NCBI GenBank assembly: GCA_905221605.1
Contig: CAJNDS010002379.1
Coordinates: 1,201,001 to 1,265,000, forward strand
Length of the DNA: 64,000 nt
Source of the DNA: Symbiodinium natans
Taxonomy: Eukaryota > Sar > Dinophyceae > Suessiales > Symbiodiniaceae
Direction: 5' to 3'
Below, piece by piece: positions 54,690 to 64,000 of this stretch. Below the pieces are notes generated by a model, which was not told the origin of the DNA, ran no database searches, and was given only the letters and a program-made list of their open reading frames with translations. Numbering within the stretch: position 1 is the stretch's first letter; each line of letters opens with the position of its first letter. Made by a program: the position numbers and the translations under genes.

Positions 54690-54790
54690 CTATATCCTAA
54701 ACCCTAAGCCCTAAACCCTAAACCCTAAACCCTAAACTGGCCCTAAACCCTAAACCCTAAACCCTAAACCCTAAACCCTAAACCCTAAAT
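54690..54790. repeat. CCCTAAA tract
   Basis: About 13 units. Confidence 0.93.
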
Positions 54791-54799
54791 CCCCAAGTT

Positions 54800-54905
54800 G
54801 CAGGGAAGTCCCCGTGAGCCGCTTGGAAAGGCTGGAATTCGAAGTTGGCTGTGGCGAGTACGCCGAAGCGGCGAGCCTGCTCTTCAGGTGCTCGCGGGAA
54901 GACTC
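54800..54905 (+). CDS. candidate coding island
   Basis: CCCTAAA left and TTTAGGG right. A + frame reads SRLERLEFEVGCGEYAEAAS, LLFRCSREDSARE. Acidic and helical; could be a myosin neck/tail exon or belong to the next gene. Unidentified. Confidence 0.35.
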
Positions 54906-55041
54906 AGCTAGGGAATTAGGGTTTAGGGTTTAGGGTTTAGGGTTTAGGGTTTAGGGTTTGAGGTTGATCAGGTCGATCTAGGGGGGGGGCCGGCCAGAGG
55001 GGGAACGAGTGCGGGGGTTCCTAATGTTGCTCTCGATTCAG

Positions 55042-55330
55042 GAGCGAGCTGGCAGAAGCTGGTGGCCTCCTCCAAACATTTCCGCACTTGTTGAACGCAG
55101 GGAGTGCCCGTGCCGGGATGACCCGGCCAGCGAACTATTCCGGGTCACCTCATCGAAGGGAGGGGGGGGGGGGGGTGAAGTACATCTGCAAACTACGACG
55201 AAAAGTGGTGGGCAGCGTTACTGTATGTCTTGCTTAGCTCCGACAATGCTCTGTTTGCCCCCAGATCCTGTCTCTCATATCTGCAGGCATTGCTCAAAGG
55301 AGCTGCGCAAAAATCCCACCACCCATTCGG
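55042..55330 (+). CDS. possible upstream exon of the membrane-protein gene
   Basis: After CGATTCAG|G the island is open in two + frames. One of them (with CMSCLAPTMLCLP and HICRHC cysteine pairs near 55215-55300) runs to 55344 and contains a G run at 55160. It may be 5' UTR or coding exon of the gene at 55331. Confidence 0.3.
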
Positions 55331-56215
55331 ATGACTTCTGTTAGGTCCTCCAGCATGTCCAACGACTCCATGGAATCGTATTCCCAGGAAGCTGGTTGCC
55401 TGGTATCTAACGATCTGTCGGTACATGACGTAGTGGAGCTGAACACCAGGCTGGCTGGAAAGATGCGCGTCCATTGCCCACACTGCATCGAAGCATGCGT
55501 AGTCTTGCTGCTCGTGAAGCAGGCAGAGAGCCTGGAACAGTGGGAGCGAGCTGCATATGCCAAGCTTCTGAAATGGGAGATCTTTGTCTGCTTCTGCGCC
55601 GTCGTGGCCAAGCTTGTCTTCGCCTTCTTTATTGGCATTTTTGCATATACACATTGCCCCCCAGCAGAAGCCTTCAGTTCTTCACAGGTATTGCTGTTGG
55701 TGACACATCCGCACAGGATCGTGCCTTCCTTGCTTCACCTTGCGGGGGTGTTCGTCGTTGGCATTACGAAAGTTAACGAACTGAAATCGTCTATTTCGGC
55801 GATCGGGTACATGAAGGTTTCTGCCCACAAGGCAGAGCCAGAAGCACAAAGCGCGTGGTACGCAGGTGTGCGCTTCTTTCAGGTAAAGCACTTCTCTGAG
55901 ATGTTGATCGCGCTTGTGATCTGGGCCTATGTTGCGACCTCGGTGAATCAAGAGGCCGTCGTCCTCAACTGCATGTCTGTGGAATACATCAGCCAGCTAG
56001 ACGACATGGTGGTCCAAGCGTTTTCCTTTGATGCAGCGCCCAGACTTCTAGAAGACACGCCAGTCCACGAAGGACAAGAGGTGTGGGAGACCGTCCGCTG
56101 GGGTCAGACGTTCCGCTACGGCTTCATAGGTCTGGCCATGCTAGTTTTCAGTAGCCTTGCCATTGTCAGCGGAGACCACATCGCGCAGCAGCAAGACACT
56201 TGGCAAGAGCTCTAG
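55331..56215 (+). CDS. multi-pass membrane protein, unidentified
   Basis: Uninterrupted 294-codon frame from ATG at 55331 to TAG; a second ATG at codon 9 is an alternative start. The first 80 residues are soluble, with SMSNDSMESYSQE and a cysteine pair (VHCPHCIEAC, residues 47-56). Hydrophobic segments lie at about 83-106 (FVCFCAVVAKLVFAFFIGIF), 127-146, 190-204 (MLIALVIWAYVAT) and 263-281 (YGFIGLAMLVFSSLAIVS), so a four-pass integral membrane protein is likely. No channel, transporter or enzyme motif is seen. It stands out because neighbouring genes have 30-90 base exons while this frame has no intron. It contains AG|G words where introns could have been (TTCACAG|G at 55687, CTTTCAG|G at 55882), which would fit an intron-poor retrocopy. 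Opposite-strand frames in the same region are shadows. No telomere-type repeat occurs inside it. Confidence 0.75.
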   Translation: MTSVRSSSMSNDSMESYSQEAGCLVSNDLSVHDVVELNTRLAGKMRVHCPHCIEACVVLLLVKQAESLEQWERAAYAKLLKWEIFVCFCAVVAKLVFAFFIGIFAYTHCPPAEAFSSSQVLLLVTHPHRIVPSLLHLAGVFVVGITKVNELKSSISAIGYMKVSAHKAEPEAQSAWYAGVRFFQVKHFSEMLIALVIWAYVATSVNQEAVVLNCMSVEYISQLDDMVVQAFSFDAAPRLLEDTPVHEGQEVWETVRWGQTFRYGFIGLAMLVFSSLAIVSGDHIAQQQDTWQEL

Positions 56216-57132
56216 GACAACGGGCGCTGCGCGCAGAAGAGATTTGGGGTTTGGGGTTGCGAAACTTAAAGCTTAGAGGCTTGTTGGGGCCAGGGGCCAT
56301 ATGCAGCAACCATCCATGTGACTTTGCAGCCTGCGCATACCCAACCTAGCAACAACAATGTAAAGTTTAAAAGAAAAAGTGCGTGTCAAGCTGACTCGTG
56401 TGCCGGTACACCCTCTGGCCGAAGTCCCCAACAACCGTAAGCTCTAAACCCAAAAGCCCAAACGTCCCGCATCCAAAAAATGCCACAAGCCCTAATCCCC
56501 AAACGACCCTAAGCCGAAAACCCTAAACCTCCCTAAACCCTAAACCCTAAACCTTAAACAGCCGAAGCACCCAGCCCTAGAAGTCCCTAAGCCCAAATTG
56601 GATACCCTAAAGGACCCTTGGACAACCAACCCTAAACCCTAAACCCTAAACCCTAAACCCTAAACCCTAAACCCTAAACCCTAAACCACGCGACCCGAAG
56701 GCCTAAACAGCCATACGCCCTATATCCTCAGCCGCGTCAACTTCTAGAAACCCTAAAAAAGGCCCAAACCCAAAAACAACCCTGAGCCCTAAACCCAAAC
56801 CCTCAACCCCAACCATCCAAAATACCTGAACCCTAGAAGTGCCTAAGAACCCTAAACCCTAAGCCACCCAAACGCCCTAAAGTCCCTATCAACCGTGGCA
56901 GGCCAACAGAGTCCCAAAAGCGTAACACGCAGCTCATTCCAGGAACCGTAGTTGCGGTTTAGGGTATATAGGGTTTAGGGCTTAGGGCTCAGAGCCCCTT
57001 TGCCAACTTCGCTACCTTCTTGGTGAGAGGAGGAGGTTGCGCTGCACTAAGCCCGCACCTAAACCCTACACCCTAGATCCCGGATCCGAAGCCCTCCATG
57101 CAAACCCTGACTCCCTACACTGTTAAGTTTTG
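56216..57132. other. 3' flank and degenerate repeats
   Basis: About 200 unique bases after the stop, then decayed CCCTAAA words with a tract at 56625-56690. No further gene seen. Confidence 0.55.
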
Positions 57133-57400
57133 ACCCTAAACCCTAAACCCTAAACCCTAAACCCTAAACCCTAAACCCTAAACCCTAAACCCTAAACCCT
57201 AAACCCTAAACCCTAAACCCTAAACCCTAAACCCTAAACCCTAAACCCTAAACCCTAAACCCCCTAAACCCTAAACCCTAAACCCTAAACCCTAAACCCT
57301 AAACCCTAAACCCTAAACCCTAAACCCTAAACCCTAAACCCTAAACCCTAAACCCTAAACCCTAAACCCTAAACCCTAAACCCTAAACCCTAAACCCCAA
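57133..57400. repeat. long CCCTAAA tract
   Basis: About 38 near-perfect units, the longest clean array in the window. Confidence 0.96.
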
Positions 57401-57859
57401 CCCCTACACTGTGAGGCGACTGCAGGAGCGAGTTGCGCATGTGCTCCCAGATGCGCCGGGCTATGGGCTGCAGATGCTTGCATGCGTCTAGGGTTTCGGG
57501 CGGAGAGGTTTTAGGGGTTTAGGGTTTAGGGTTTAGGGTTTAGGGTTTAGGGTTACGGTTTAGGTCGTATAGGTCATAGGGTTTAGGGTCTGGGGTCAAG
57601 GGCTGCCGATTGGACATTCTAGGGTTTATCGGTTAAAGGGTTTAGGGTCTAGAGTCTGGGGTTTCTAGGTTAAAGGGTTTAGGGTTCAGATAACTTGTCA
57701 AATTGTGTGTACGACTTCGAGGATTCGGGGGATCAGGTGCAGCCCCACGAATTGCCAAACCCTAACCGAAACATTCAACCTAAACCCCAGAGCCTGAATC
57801 ATAAGCCCCTAAACCCCCAAAAAAACCTCACGATCGGTCGGCCTAAACCCGAAACCCTA
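57401..57859. other. short islands and TTTAGGG tract
   Basis: A unique island at 57410-57490, a TTTAGGG tract (57512-57560), and a 62-codon frame at 57695 that runs into repeats. No supported gene. Confidence 0.45.
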
Positions 57860-58496
57860 AACCCTAACACCCTAACACCCTAAAACCCTAAAACCCTAAA
57901 CCCCTGAAACCCTTAAAACCCTAAACCCTAAAACCCTAAACCCCGCAAGACCCCAAAACCCTAAAACCCGAAAACCCTGGACCCCTAAAACCCTAAAACC
58001 CTAAAACCCTAAAACCCTAAAACCCTTAAACCCTTAAACCCCTAAACCCTAAAACCCTAAACCCCGCAAAACCCTAAAACCCGAAAACCCTAGACCCCTA
58101 AAACCCTAAAATCCTAACACCCTAACACCCTAACACCCTAAAACCCTAAAACCCTAAACCCCTAAAACCCTTAAAACCCTAAACCCTAAAACCCTAAACC
58201 CCGCAAAACCCCAAAACCCTAAAACCCGAAAACCCTAAACCCCTAAAACCCTAAAACCCTAAAACCCTAAAACCCTAACACCCTAAAACCCCCAAACCCT
58301 AAAACCCTAAAACCCTAAAATCCTAACACCCTAACACCCTAACACCCTAACACCCTAAAACCCTAAAACCCTAAACCCCTAAAACCCTTAAAACCCTAAA
58401 CCCTAAAACCCTAAACCCCGCAAAACCCCAAAACCCTAAAACCCGAAAAAAACCCTAAAACCCTAAAACCCTAAAACCCTAAAACCCTAAAACCCT
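57860..58496. repeat. CCCTAAAA 8-mer array with higher-order units
   Basis: CCCTAAAA and CCCTAACA units arranged in repeating blocks of about 150-250 bases marked by CCCCGCAAAACC and ACCCGAAAACCC, so whole blocks were duplicated. Confidence 0.92.
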
Positions 58497-58499
58497 ACG

Positions 58500-58615
58500 A
58501 AGTTCAGGATCGGCCGGCACATGATCTTCATGAAGAGGGAGGTTGCTGCCTTCCTGGACGCTGCCCTGCGGAAGGCCCGCATCGAGGCAGGAGTGATGCA
58601 GGGCTGGTGGCCTCA
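58500..58615 (+). CDS. candidate coding island
   Basis: A + frame reads KFRIGRHMIFMKREVAAFLD, AALRKARIEAGVMQGWWPQ and stops at TAG. CCCTAAA-type arrays lie on both sides. Very protein-like; possibly a last exon. Family unknown. Confidence 0.4.
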
Positions 58616-58696
58616 GTAGCCCTAAACCCTAAACCCTAAACCCTAAACCCTAAACCCTAAACCCTAAACCCTAAACCCTAAACCCTAAACCCTAAA

Positions 58697-59542
58697 CCTC
58701 TCTTTCATATATAATTTAAATGTTACTGGAGTTACTGGGCAAGGTCATTTGTCTTACTGGGCAAGGTTATATTTTTACTGGGCAAGGTCGTTCGGTCCTA
58801 GTAAAAAACCTGTCCCTGCCCAGTATTTTACTGGGCAAGGTCATTTTTTACTGGGCAAGGTCATTTTTTACTGGGCAAGGTTGCTTTTTTTACTGGGCAA
58901 GGTCATTTTTTACTGGGCCAGGTGATTTTTTTACTGGGCAAGGTCATTTTTGTTACTGTGCAAGGTCATTTTTTCTGGGCAAGGTCGTTCGTTCCAAAAA
59001 ACGACCTTGCCCAGTAATTCTTTTACTGGGCAAGGTCATTTTTTGTTACTGGGCAAGGATATTTTTTCACTGGGCAAGGTCATTGTTGTTTACTGGGCAA
59101 GGTCATTCTTTTTACTGGGCAAGGTCATTTGTTTGCTGGGCAAGGTGATTTACTGGGCAAGGCCATTTTTTTCTGGGCAAGGTCGTTCGGTCCAAAAAGA
59201 CCTTGCCCAGCAAAAAACTTCCTTGCCCAGAAAAAAATGGCCTTGCCCAGGAATTCTTTTACTGGGCAAGGTCATTTTTTACTGGGCAAGGTCATTTTTT
59301 GCCCGGTCATTTTTGTTTACTGGGCAAGGTCATTTTTTTACTGGGCAAGGTCATTTTTTTACTGGGCAAGGTCATTTGTTTGCTGGGCAAGGTCATTGTT
59401 TTCTGGGCACGGTCATTTCTCACTGGGCAAGGTCGTTCCATAAGTGAAATATTTTCTTAATGTTGTGGGTTTCTTTGGGCGGGTGGGTATTTTTCTGGAG
59501 TAATTTCTTGACTAGTGAATGCTTGGACTTGAAATGCTGAAC
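58697..59542 (-). mobile_element. family-1 element with 21-22 bp minisatellite
   Basis: Minus-strand copy: CCCTAAA|CCTCTCTTTCATATATAAT at the left edge, the minisatellite, then TCTTAATGTTGTGGG, GGGCGGGTGGGTATTTTT, GACTAGTGAATGCTTGGACT and GAAATGCTGAAC against CCCTAAA. Both ends follow the family rule. Confidence 0.85.
58732..59435. repeat. 21-22 bp minisatellite TTACTGGGCAAGGTCATTTT
   Basis: About 30 units with core ACTGGGCAAGGTCATTTT; several units are inverted (58806-58830, 58996-59022, 59199-59255). The words GGGCAAGG and CCTTGCCC recall the 21-bp unit of the copy at 6265. Confidence 0.94.
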
Positions 59543-62490
59543 CCTAAACCCTAGACCCTAAACCGTAAACCCTAAACCCTAAACCCTAATTAAACCCTAC
59601 ACCCTGTCGTGTTTTGACTTACTTGTCCTGTTGCTGCCGTCGCGGTTGCTTGGCATGATTTGTTTCTTAGAGCGGAAGTGACGTATCGCGGTGCGAGGCC
59701 GCGGGATTTATTTACGTTCGATGCGCGGAGGACGCGCCTCAATGGGGACAGGTCCGACGAGACCGTCATTAAGATGCAATGGCTACTTTAAGACTCTGTG
59801 AACTCTGAAGCACGTTGTTGAAGTTGTTTTTTTGGATTCCCGCATGTGCGATTGAATATGGCTTGCGTGCTGGACGATGCTTGCTAGGCTGCAAGACCAT
59901 TTTTTATGGTTGATGCATTGATGAAGGATGTGGATATTGGTCAGCGCGACCCATCCAGCCCCAGCTGGCAGTCCAAGACGCCCAAAGTCGCACGATCGAA
60001 AAGTGAGCCGGTCATTGGCAATGCCTTCAAGACCAGCGGCCCAAGAGCCCGCAACTCGTGTAACTAGATTGCGAGGCACGCTGTCTTGTTTCAGGCGTGG
60101 GACATGGCGTTATCAAGAACCAAAATTTCCACAAGCCATGTCAACTTGTCACGAAAGCTAGCGCAGCCAGTCTTGATCTTCGTCTCACAGACACTGCAAC
60201 TGTGGCTGAAGAGCGGAAGACAAATGGACTTCAGAGTCACAAAGCGCCTAGCCATGCACTCAAATAACACACTGATGAAACTTGCGAGAATCCTCCCCCG
60301 CTTTGCAGGAGCCGCACGGTCAAGTCGGAACTCAGCGAAATCTGCAAACATCTATGTTTGGCGGGCGTGCCCAATCTTGCAGATGTGAAGGGGAAGAAAG
60401 TGCCTCTATCCAAGAGGTGGTGTGGCATCAATCCGAAGCCATCGTGGACCCTTGAGCTCCCAGAAACCCTGGTGTGGATGTCGGACGCTTTTCGCCCGCG
60501 TGGAGTGGTCCTCCAGGTTCGGGTGGGATCCACCAAAGGTATCCTCTCCCGCCCACAATTTGGAAACCAAGTGGTCAAACTTGGGGTGCAAGGTGGGGAG
60601 CTGGACTACCTCAAACTCCTGGGTGGGGGTGTGCTCCCGAAGCTCTATGCTACAAAAGCATTGAGCTCAGCCTGAAGTGGAGTCAGTTCTCTGAGGAGAC
60701 AAAAAACCTCGTTGGTGCTGAGGTGGAAAAACTGGAGCCGCTACCAGTGCCGATTTCCAGGGAAGCTCTTTTGTCGGCCCTGGTGGTTTCGGCCTTCCTG
60801 CGCAAGGTGGGAGTGTTCCCTGGTGATCAGGGACCAGTGCCTTTCATGATCAGGGCGGGTCAATGCCAAGTGGTGGCAGTGGACCCGGGCCGTGGGAAAT
60901 GGGAAGGTAGCTACGTTGAGCGACCTGGGCTGTTTCCAAAACCTATCCCCACTGTAACAAAAACACAAGCGAGGTCCTATCACACAAGCCCAGGCGGACA
61001 TGCAGACGAGCGCGTGGACTCGAATCCACACCCTGATCAAGAAGCATAAATGTGATGCCCTCAACTCAGAACACGCGTGGGTGCAACGCCTGGTCACTCC
61101 GATGTGTCGGGCGATAGCTTCTGAGCAGAAACATCACCACGCTAAAGCGCCAAAAAAGATGCGATGTGCAATTGCCTACTATACGTTCAGCGGAACCAGA
61201 TCGCTCATAATAAATCGCCCAGAACCCGGGATCCTCTATCCGCTCATGCCTAAGACTACCCACCGCAAAAGACACTACACGGTAGTCTTCAGCGCCTGTA
61301 GGCGATTTTGTCTGCAACTTGCCCGCAAATTGTGATGTGGCAACGTTTGTCGAGCCAACTGTTGAAAGCATCCCGCCTTCAAAACCTCAATCGTTCGCTC
61401 CAGATGGCGACAAGACAACGACGACAGCGGTCAAAAAAAGGAGCAACTGAAGTCGGAAATCCTGTCAAGACCTGAGCCACCCACCTCAGCCTTGCCCACA
61501 TCAACCTTTGCACCGGTAAAATCACGCAGCATCTTTTGAGGTCACTCTGCGAAGAATATCGCAGATGGTTCGTGCGCCCACTGAAGCTATGACTGCTAAG
61601 CGGAAGAGAGGTTGACGTCAGAGTGACACGCGCCTCGTCCTGCACATCAAACACACAGAGCCCGCGCCTGCCAACATGCTTGAATCTGCTAAATTGAGCC
61701 CTTGCCCGATTCACAGGCGCACGTCGCTGAAGCCCCAACTCACCAAGATCTGCTTGGTCCTTCTTCACAAGGCCATGCAGGGCCTAAGGGTCTTGCTATC
61801 AGGGAGTAACCAAAGATGGAGCGGCAATCCCATGTGCTATGTAAGCTTGATGAACGATCGAATTTGATGGAAGTTCATGAGAAACAAAGGTTTTGTTGCA
61901 GAGCTGGATGGGTTTGTGCTTCATAATTTTTGGCACAGACGGAAGGCGCCTGAAGAACGCGAGACATTTAACTCCGTCAGCTGATGAAGTTTGCCGCAGT
62001 GCTCTCTTTAAATAGACCCTAAGCCCCTAAGCCCTAAAATTCTGAGAAGATGTGCTGCAGCGGACAGGCGCTGAAGCAAATGGAGCACGAAGATCAAATC
62101 AAGTGCTAGTTCTCAAGCTGCCTGAAGACACGAAGATGGTACCAATCCAGTTTTACTTGGGCTCGAAGCTAGGCTGACCCCAATCTCGCAGATGTTTGCA
62201 AAATTTAGCCGACAAGTGTTTCTGAGCTGCCGGGAGAAGTGATGTAGACACCTTGTCGCCCTCAACACGCAAAGCCAAAAAGCTGTTTGCCAGCCCTTTG
62301 CAATCATGCTGCGTGGACATTAGCAGACAGTGAATTCCAAACCGTCCTGCAAGCTTCAATCTGAGATTCCATCTACTGAAGTATATGTTCAGTTCATGCA
62401 CCCAAAACAAGGCCGAGCGCGATGAGGCTGGAATGGAAAGTGCGTGTCCTTCTCCCGTAAATGGCACGACAGCGACCCTCATAAACCCTA
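59543..62490. other. repeat-poor unique region
   Basis: Nearly 3 kb with only a short CCCTAAA edge at 59543-59600. Many medium open frames lie on both strands. A minus frame at 62153-62482 (containing FWVHELNIYFSRWNLRLKLA) and a + frame at 61000-61335 look protein-like, but nothing is recognised. The best case is given as its own entry. Confidence 0.5.
60358..61046 (+). pseudogene. coding-like stretch broken by a frameshift, unidentified
   Basis: Frame one (to about 60672) reads ADVKGKKVPLSKRWCGINPK, LPETLVWMSDAFRPRGVVLQ and LKLLGGGVLPKLYATKALSS. A second frame then carries on as LKWSQFSEETKNLVGAEVEK, REALLSALVVSAFLRKVGVF and FMIRAGQCQVVAVDPGRGKW to 61046. The change of frame near 60665 suggests a small indel or an unrecognised junction. 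Whether this is a decayed host gene or a mobile-element protein is unknown. Confidence 0.4.
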
Positions 62491-62834
62491 ACCCTAAACC
62501 CTAAACCCGGAACCCTGAACCCTGAACCCTATAAACCCTAAACCCTTACCAGTTCGGGGGTTTGGCGTTTAGGGTCTAGGGAGAACCCTCCAAGTGCTTG
62601 AAACGTGCTTTTTTGTTGCAGGTGCGGGGCGCGTTTCTGGTTTTGCTGTGGGTGCGGGGCGCGTTTGCGTTTTTTCTGCCGGTGCGGGAGCTTTTATTTC
62701 AAACCCCTGCCCCTCAAACCCTAAACCCGCAAACCCTTAAACCCTCAAACTCCCAAACCCTCAAACTCTAAACCCGCAAACCCCTCAGGCATGCGGATCA
62801 AACAAATTTTAGGGTCAAGAAAATTTATTTAGGA
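62490..62834. other. degenerate repeats with a short doubled segment
   Basis: CCCTAAA words, then TTTTGTTGCAGGTGCGGGGCGCGTTT repeated in part twice (about 62610-62690), then AACCCTCAAACTC words. No gene seen. Confidence 0.5.
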
Positions 62835-62985
62835 TCAAGGAAGGAAGGCAGGAAGGAAGGAAGGAAGCAAGCAAGCAAGGAAGCAAGGAAGCAAGGCAGC
62901 AAAGAAGCAAGGAGGCAAGGCAGCAAAGAAGCAAGGAAGCAAGCAAGGAAGGAAGGAAGGAAGGCAGACGTGAAGAAAGAAAGAA
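62835..62985. repeat. GGAA/GCAA tetranucleotide repeat
   Basis: About 35 tetranucleotide units switching between GGAA and GCAA; the minus frame FLPSFLPCLL-type is an artefact of it. Confidence 0.93.
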
Positions 62986-63024
62986 AGAAATGCTAGAAAT
63001 AACGAAAGAAAGAAATCAAGGAAG

Positions 63025-63440
63025 AAGTCGTGCCAGCTTGCTTCAAAGCATACGCATCTTTTCGAAACCCAGTATGCGAGAATTGTGTTTGCAAATGGGG
63101 GGGCAGGGCCCACCCCAACAACCCCCCGCCTTTTTAAAGTCGTGCCAGCTTGCTTCAAAGCATACGCGTCTTTTCGACGCCTTTGATGCGAGCGTCGTGT
63201 TTGCAAATCCGGGGAGGGGGGGGGTGCAAGGCCCCCCAACCAACCCCCCCGCCCCCCGCTTGATGTTAAGTCGTGCTAGGTGCTTCAGCATACTTGCGAA
63301 ACCCGTGATGCGAGCATTGTGTTTGCGCATGGGGGGGGGGGGGGGGCGGGGGCGCGCCCCCCCCCAACCCCCCGCTCTTTTTACATCGTTCTGGCTTGCT
63401 TTAGAGTATACGCATTTTCGAAACTTCTAATGCCAAGATG
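63025..63440. repeat. tandem repeat, about 115-130 bp unit
   Basis: Four diverging copies starting GTCGTGCCAGCTTGCTTCAA (63027, 63138) and, more decayed, at 63270 and 63385. Each continues with GCATACGC, TTTTCGA, GATGCGAGC, GTGTTTGCAAAT and a G/C-rich block. Confidence 0.88.
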
Positions 63441-63449
63441 CCAGCATTG

Positions 63450-63672
63450 ATTTGCAGCCTCTGGAAATTCAGAACTCAGAAATGCTGCTATTCACAGTAT
63501 TTCCAGCCTCTGAGAGCGCAGAAATGCTGCTATTTACAGTATTTGCAGCCTCTGGAAACTCAGAAATGCTGCAGCGTACATCATTTCCAACCTCTGAAAG
63601 CGCAGAACTGCTGCTATATACAGTATCTGCAGCCTCTCTAGAAACTCAGAAATGCTGCTATTTTCAGTCAGT
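63450..63672. repeat. tandem repeat, about 43-46 bp unit
   Basis: Five copies with CAGAAATGCTGCTATTTACA and GTATTTGCAGCCTCTG. Open + frames of 67-76 codons are repeat-derived. Confidence 0.9.
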
Positions 63673-63786
63673 AGTTCCCTGAACCCTAAACCCTAAACCC
63701 TGAACCTCCTGCTATGCACTTCGGCGGACTCTGGGGTTTTGGAGTGGGACTGGGCCCCTTTGCGACTTTCCGAACACACAGTCGGG

Positions 63787-63904
63787 TTTGGGGTTTAGGG
63801 TTTAGGGTTTAGGGTTTAGGGTTTAGGGTTTAGGGTTTAGGGTTTAGGGTTTAGGGTTTAGGGTTTAGGGTTTAGGGTTTAGGGTTTAGGGTTTAGGGTT
63901 TAGG
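63787..63904. repeat. TTTAGGG tract
   Basis: About 17 near-perfect units near the right edge; unique sequence follows, so this is again internal. Confidence 0.95.
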
Positions 63905-64000
63905 CCCTACAGCACTAACCCCTAAGCCATGAGAATGCATTGCCGCGCCAAAGTGCCGTGAGCATGAGGAGTTTGGGAGTGGGAATCTAGGGTTTTGGCT

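Noticed and set aside
55193-55951. Minus-strand frames of 89-153 codons
   Set aside because: They lie opposite the better supported 294-codon + frame and show no domain.

Overview
The window looks like nuclear DNA of a dinoflagellate or close alveolate relative. It is saturated with telomere-type 7-mers in both orientations (CCCTAAA/TTTAGGG). Its recognisable genes lie on one strand in many tiny exons. Most introns that can be placed by homology and reading phase start with GC (some GT or GA) and end AG|G, the splice pattern known from dinoflagellates. Two broken reverse-transcriptase genes also resemble dinoflagellate retroelements. There are no bacterial-type genes, and I recognised no rRNA, tRNA or spliced-leader RNA. 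The genus cannot be named from sequence alone.

Two genes were rebuilt from islands of unique sequence standing between repeat tracts. (1) A SET-domain (SMYD-like) protein lysine methyltransferase, + strand, has six phase-compatible exons from 10803 to 15672, a probable seventh at 19069-19122, and weaker candidates to about 27.4 kb. (2) A myosin heavy-chain motor, + strand, has about 20 exons from 40860 to 53710. It carries, in order, the loop after LLG, RDALA, DIFGFE, NSFEQLCINF, LDE, HFAG, NKDTL, PHFIR/CIKPN, QLRY and SRAGYP. About 10% of the myosin span is coding; introns are mostly TTTAGGG/CCCTAAA tracts, mobile-element copies and minisatellites. The P-loop and switch I part of the motor was not found upstream.

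The main pattern: around exons the CCCTAAA orientation tends to lie upstream and TTTAGGG downstream. Many introns therefore begin with TTTAGGG and finish with CCCTAAA, so their ends could pair as a long hairpin. The same rule points to an unidentified + strand gene in 247-5446 and to further exon candidates between 20 and 40 kb.

Mobile DNA: one dispersed element family (nine copies, 0.1-1.4 kb) begins GTTCAGCATCTC and, in complete copies, ends GAGAGG. It always sits in the same orientation relative to TTTAGGG and usually carries a private minisatellite (21-, 22-, 31-, 33- or 54-bp units). Several families of small palindromic MITE-like elements occur, one with an apparent 8-bp target duplication. 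The right-hand part holds an uninterrupted 294-codon membrane-protein reading frame (55331-56215), a repeat-poor 2.9-kb region with a frameshifted coding-like stretch (59543-62490), and tandem repeats near the end.
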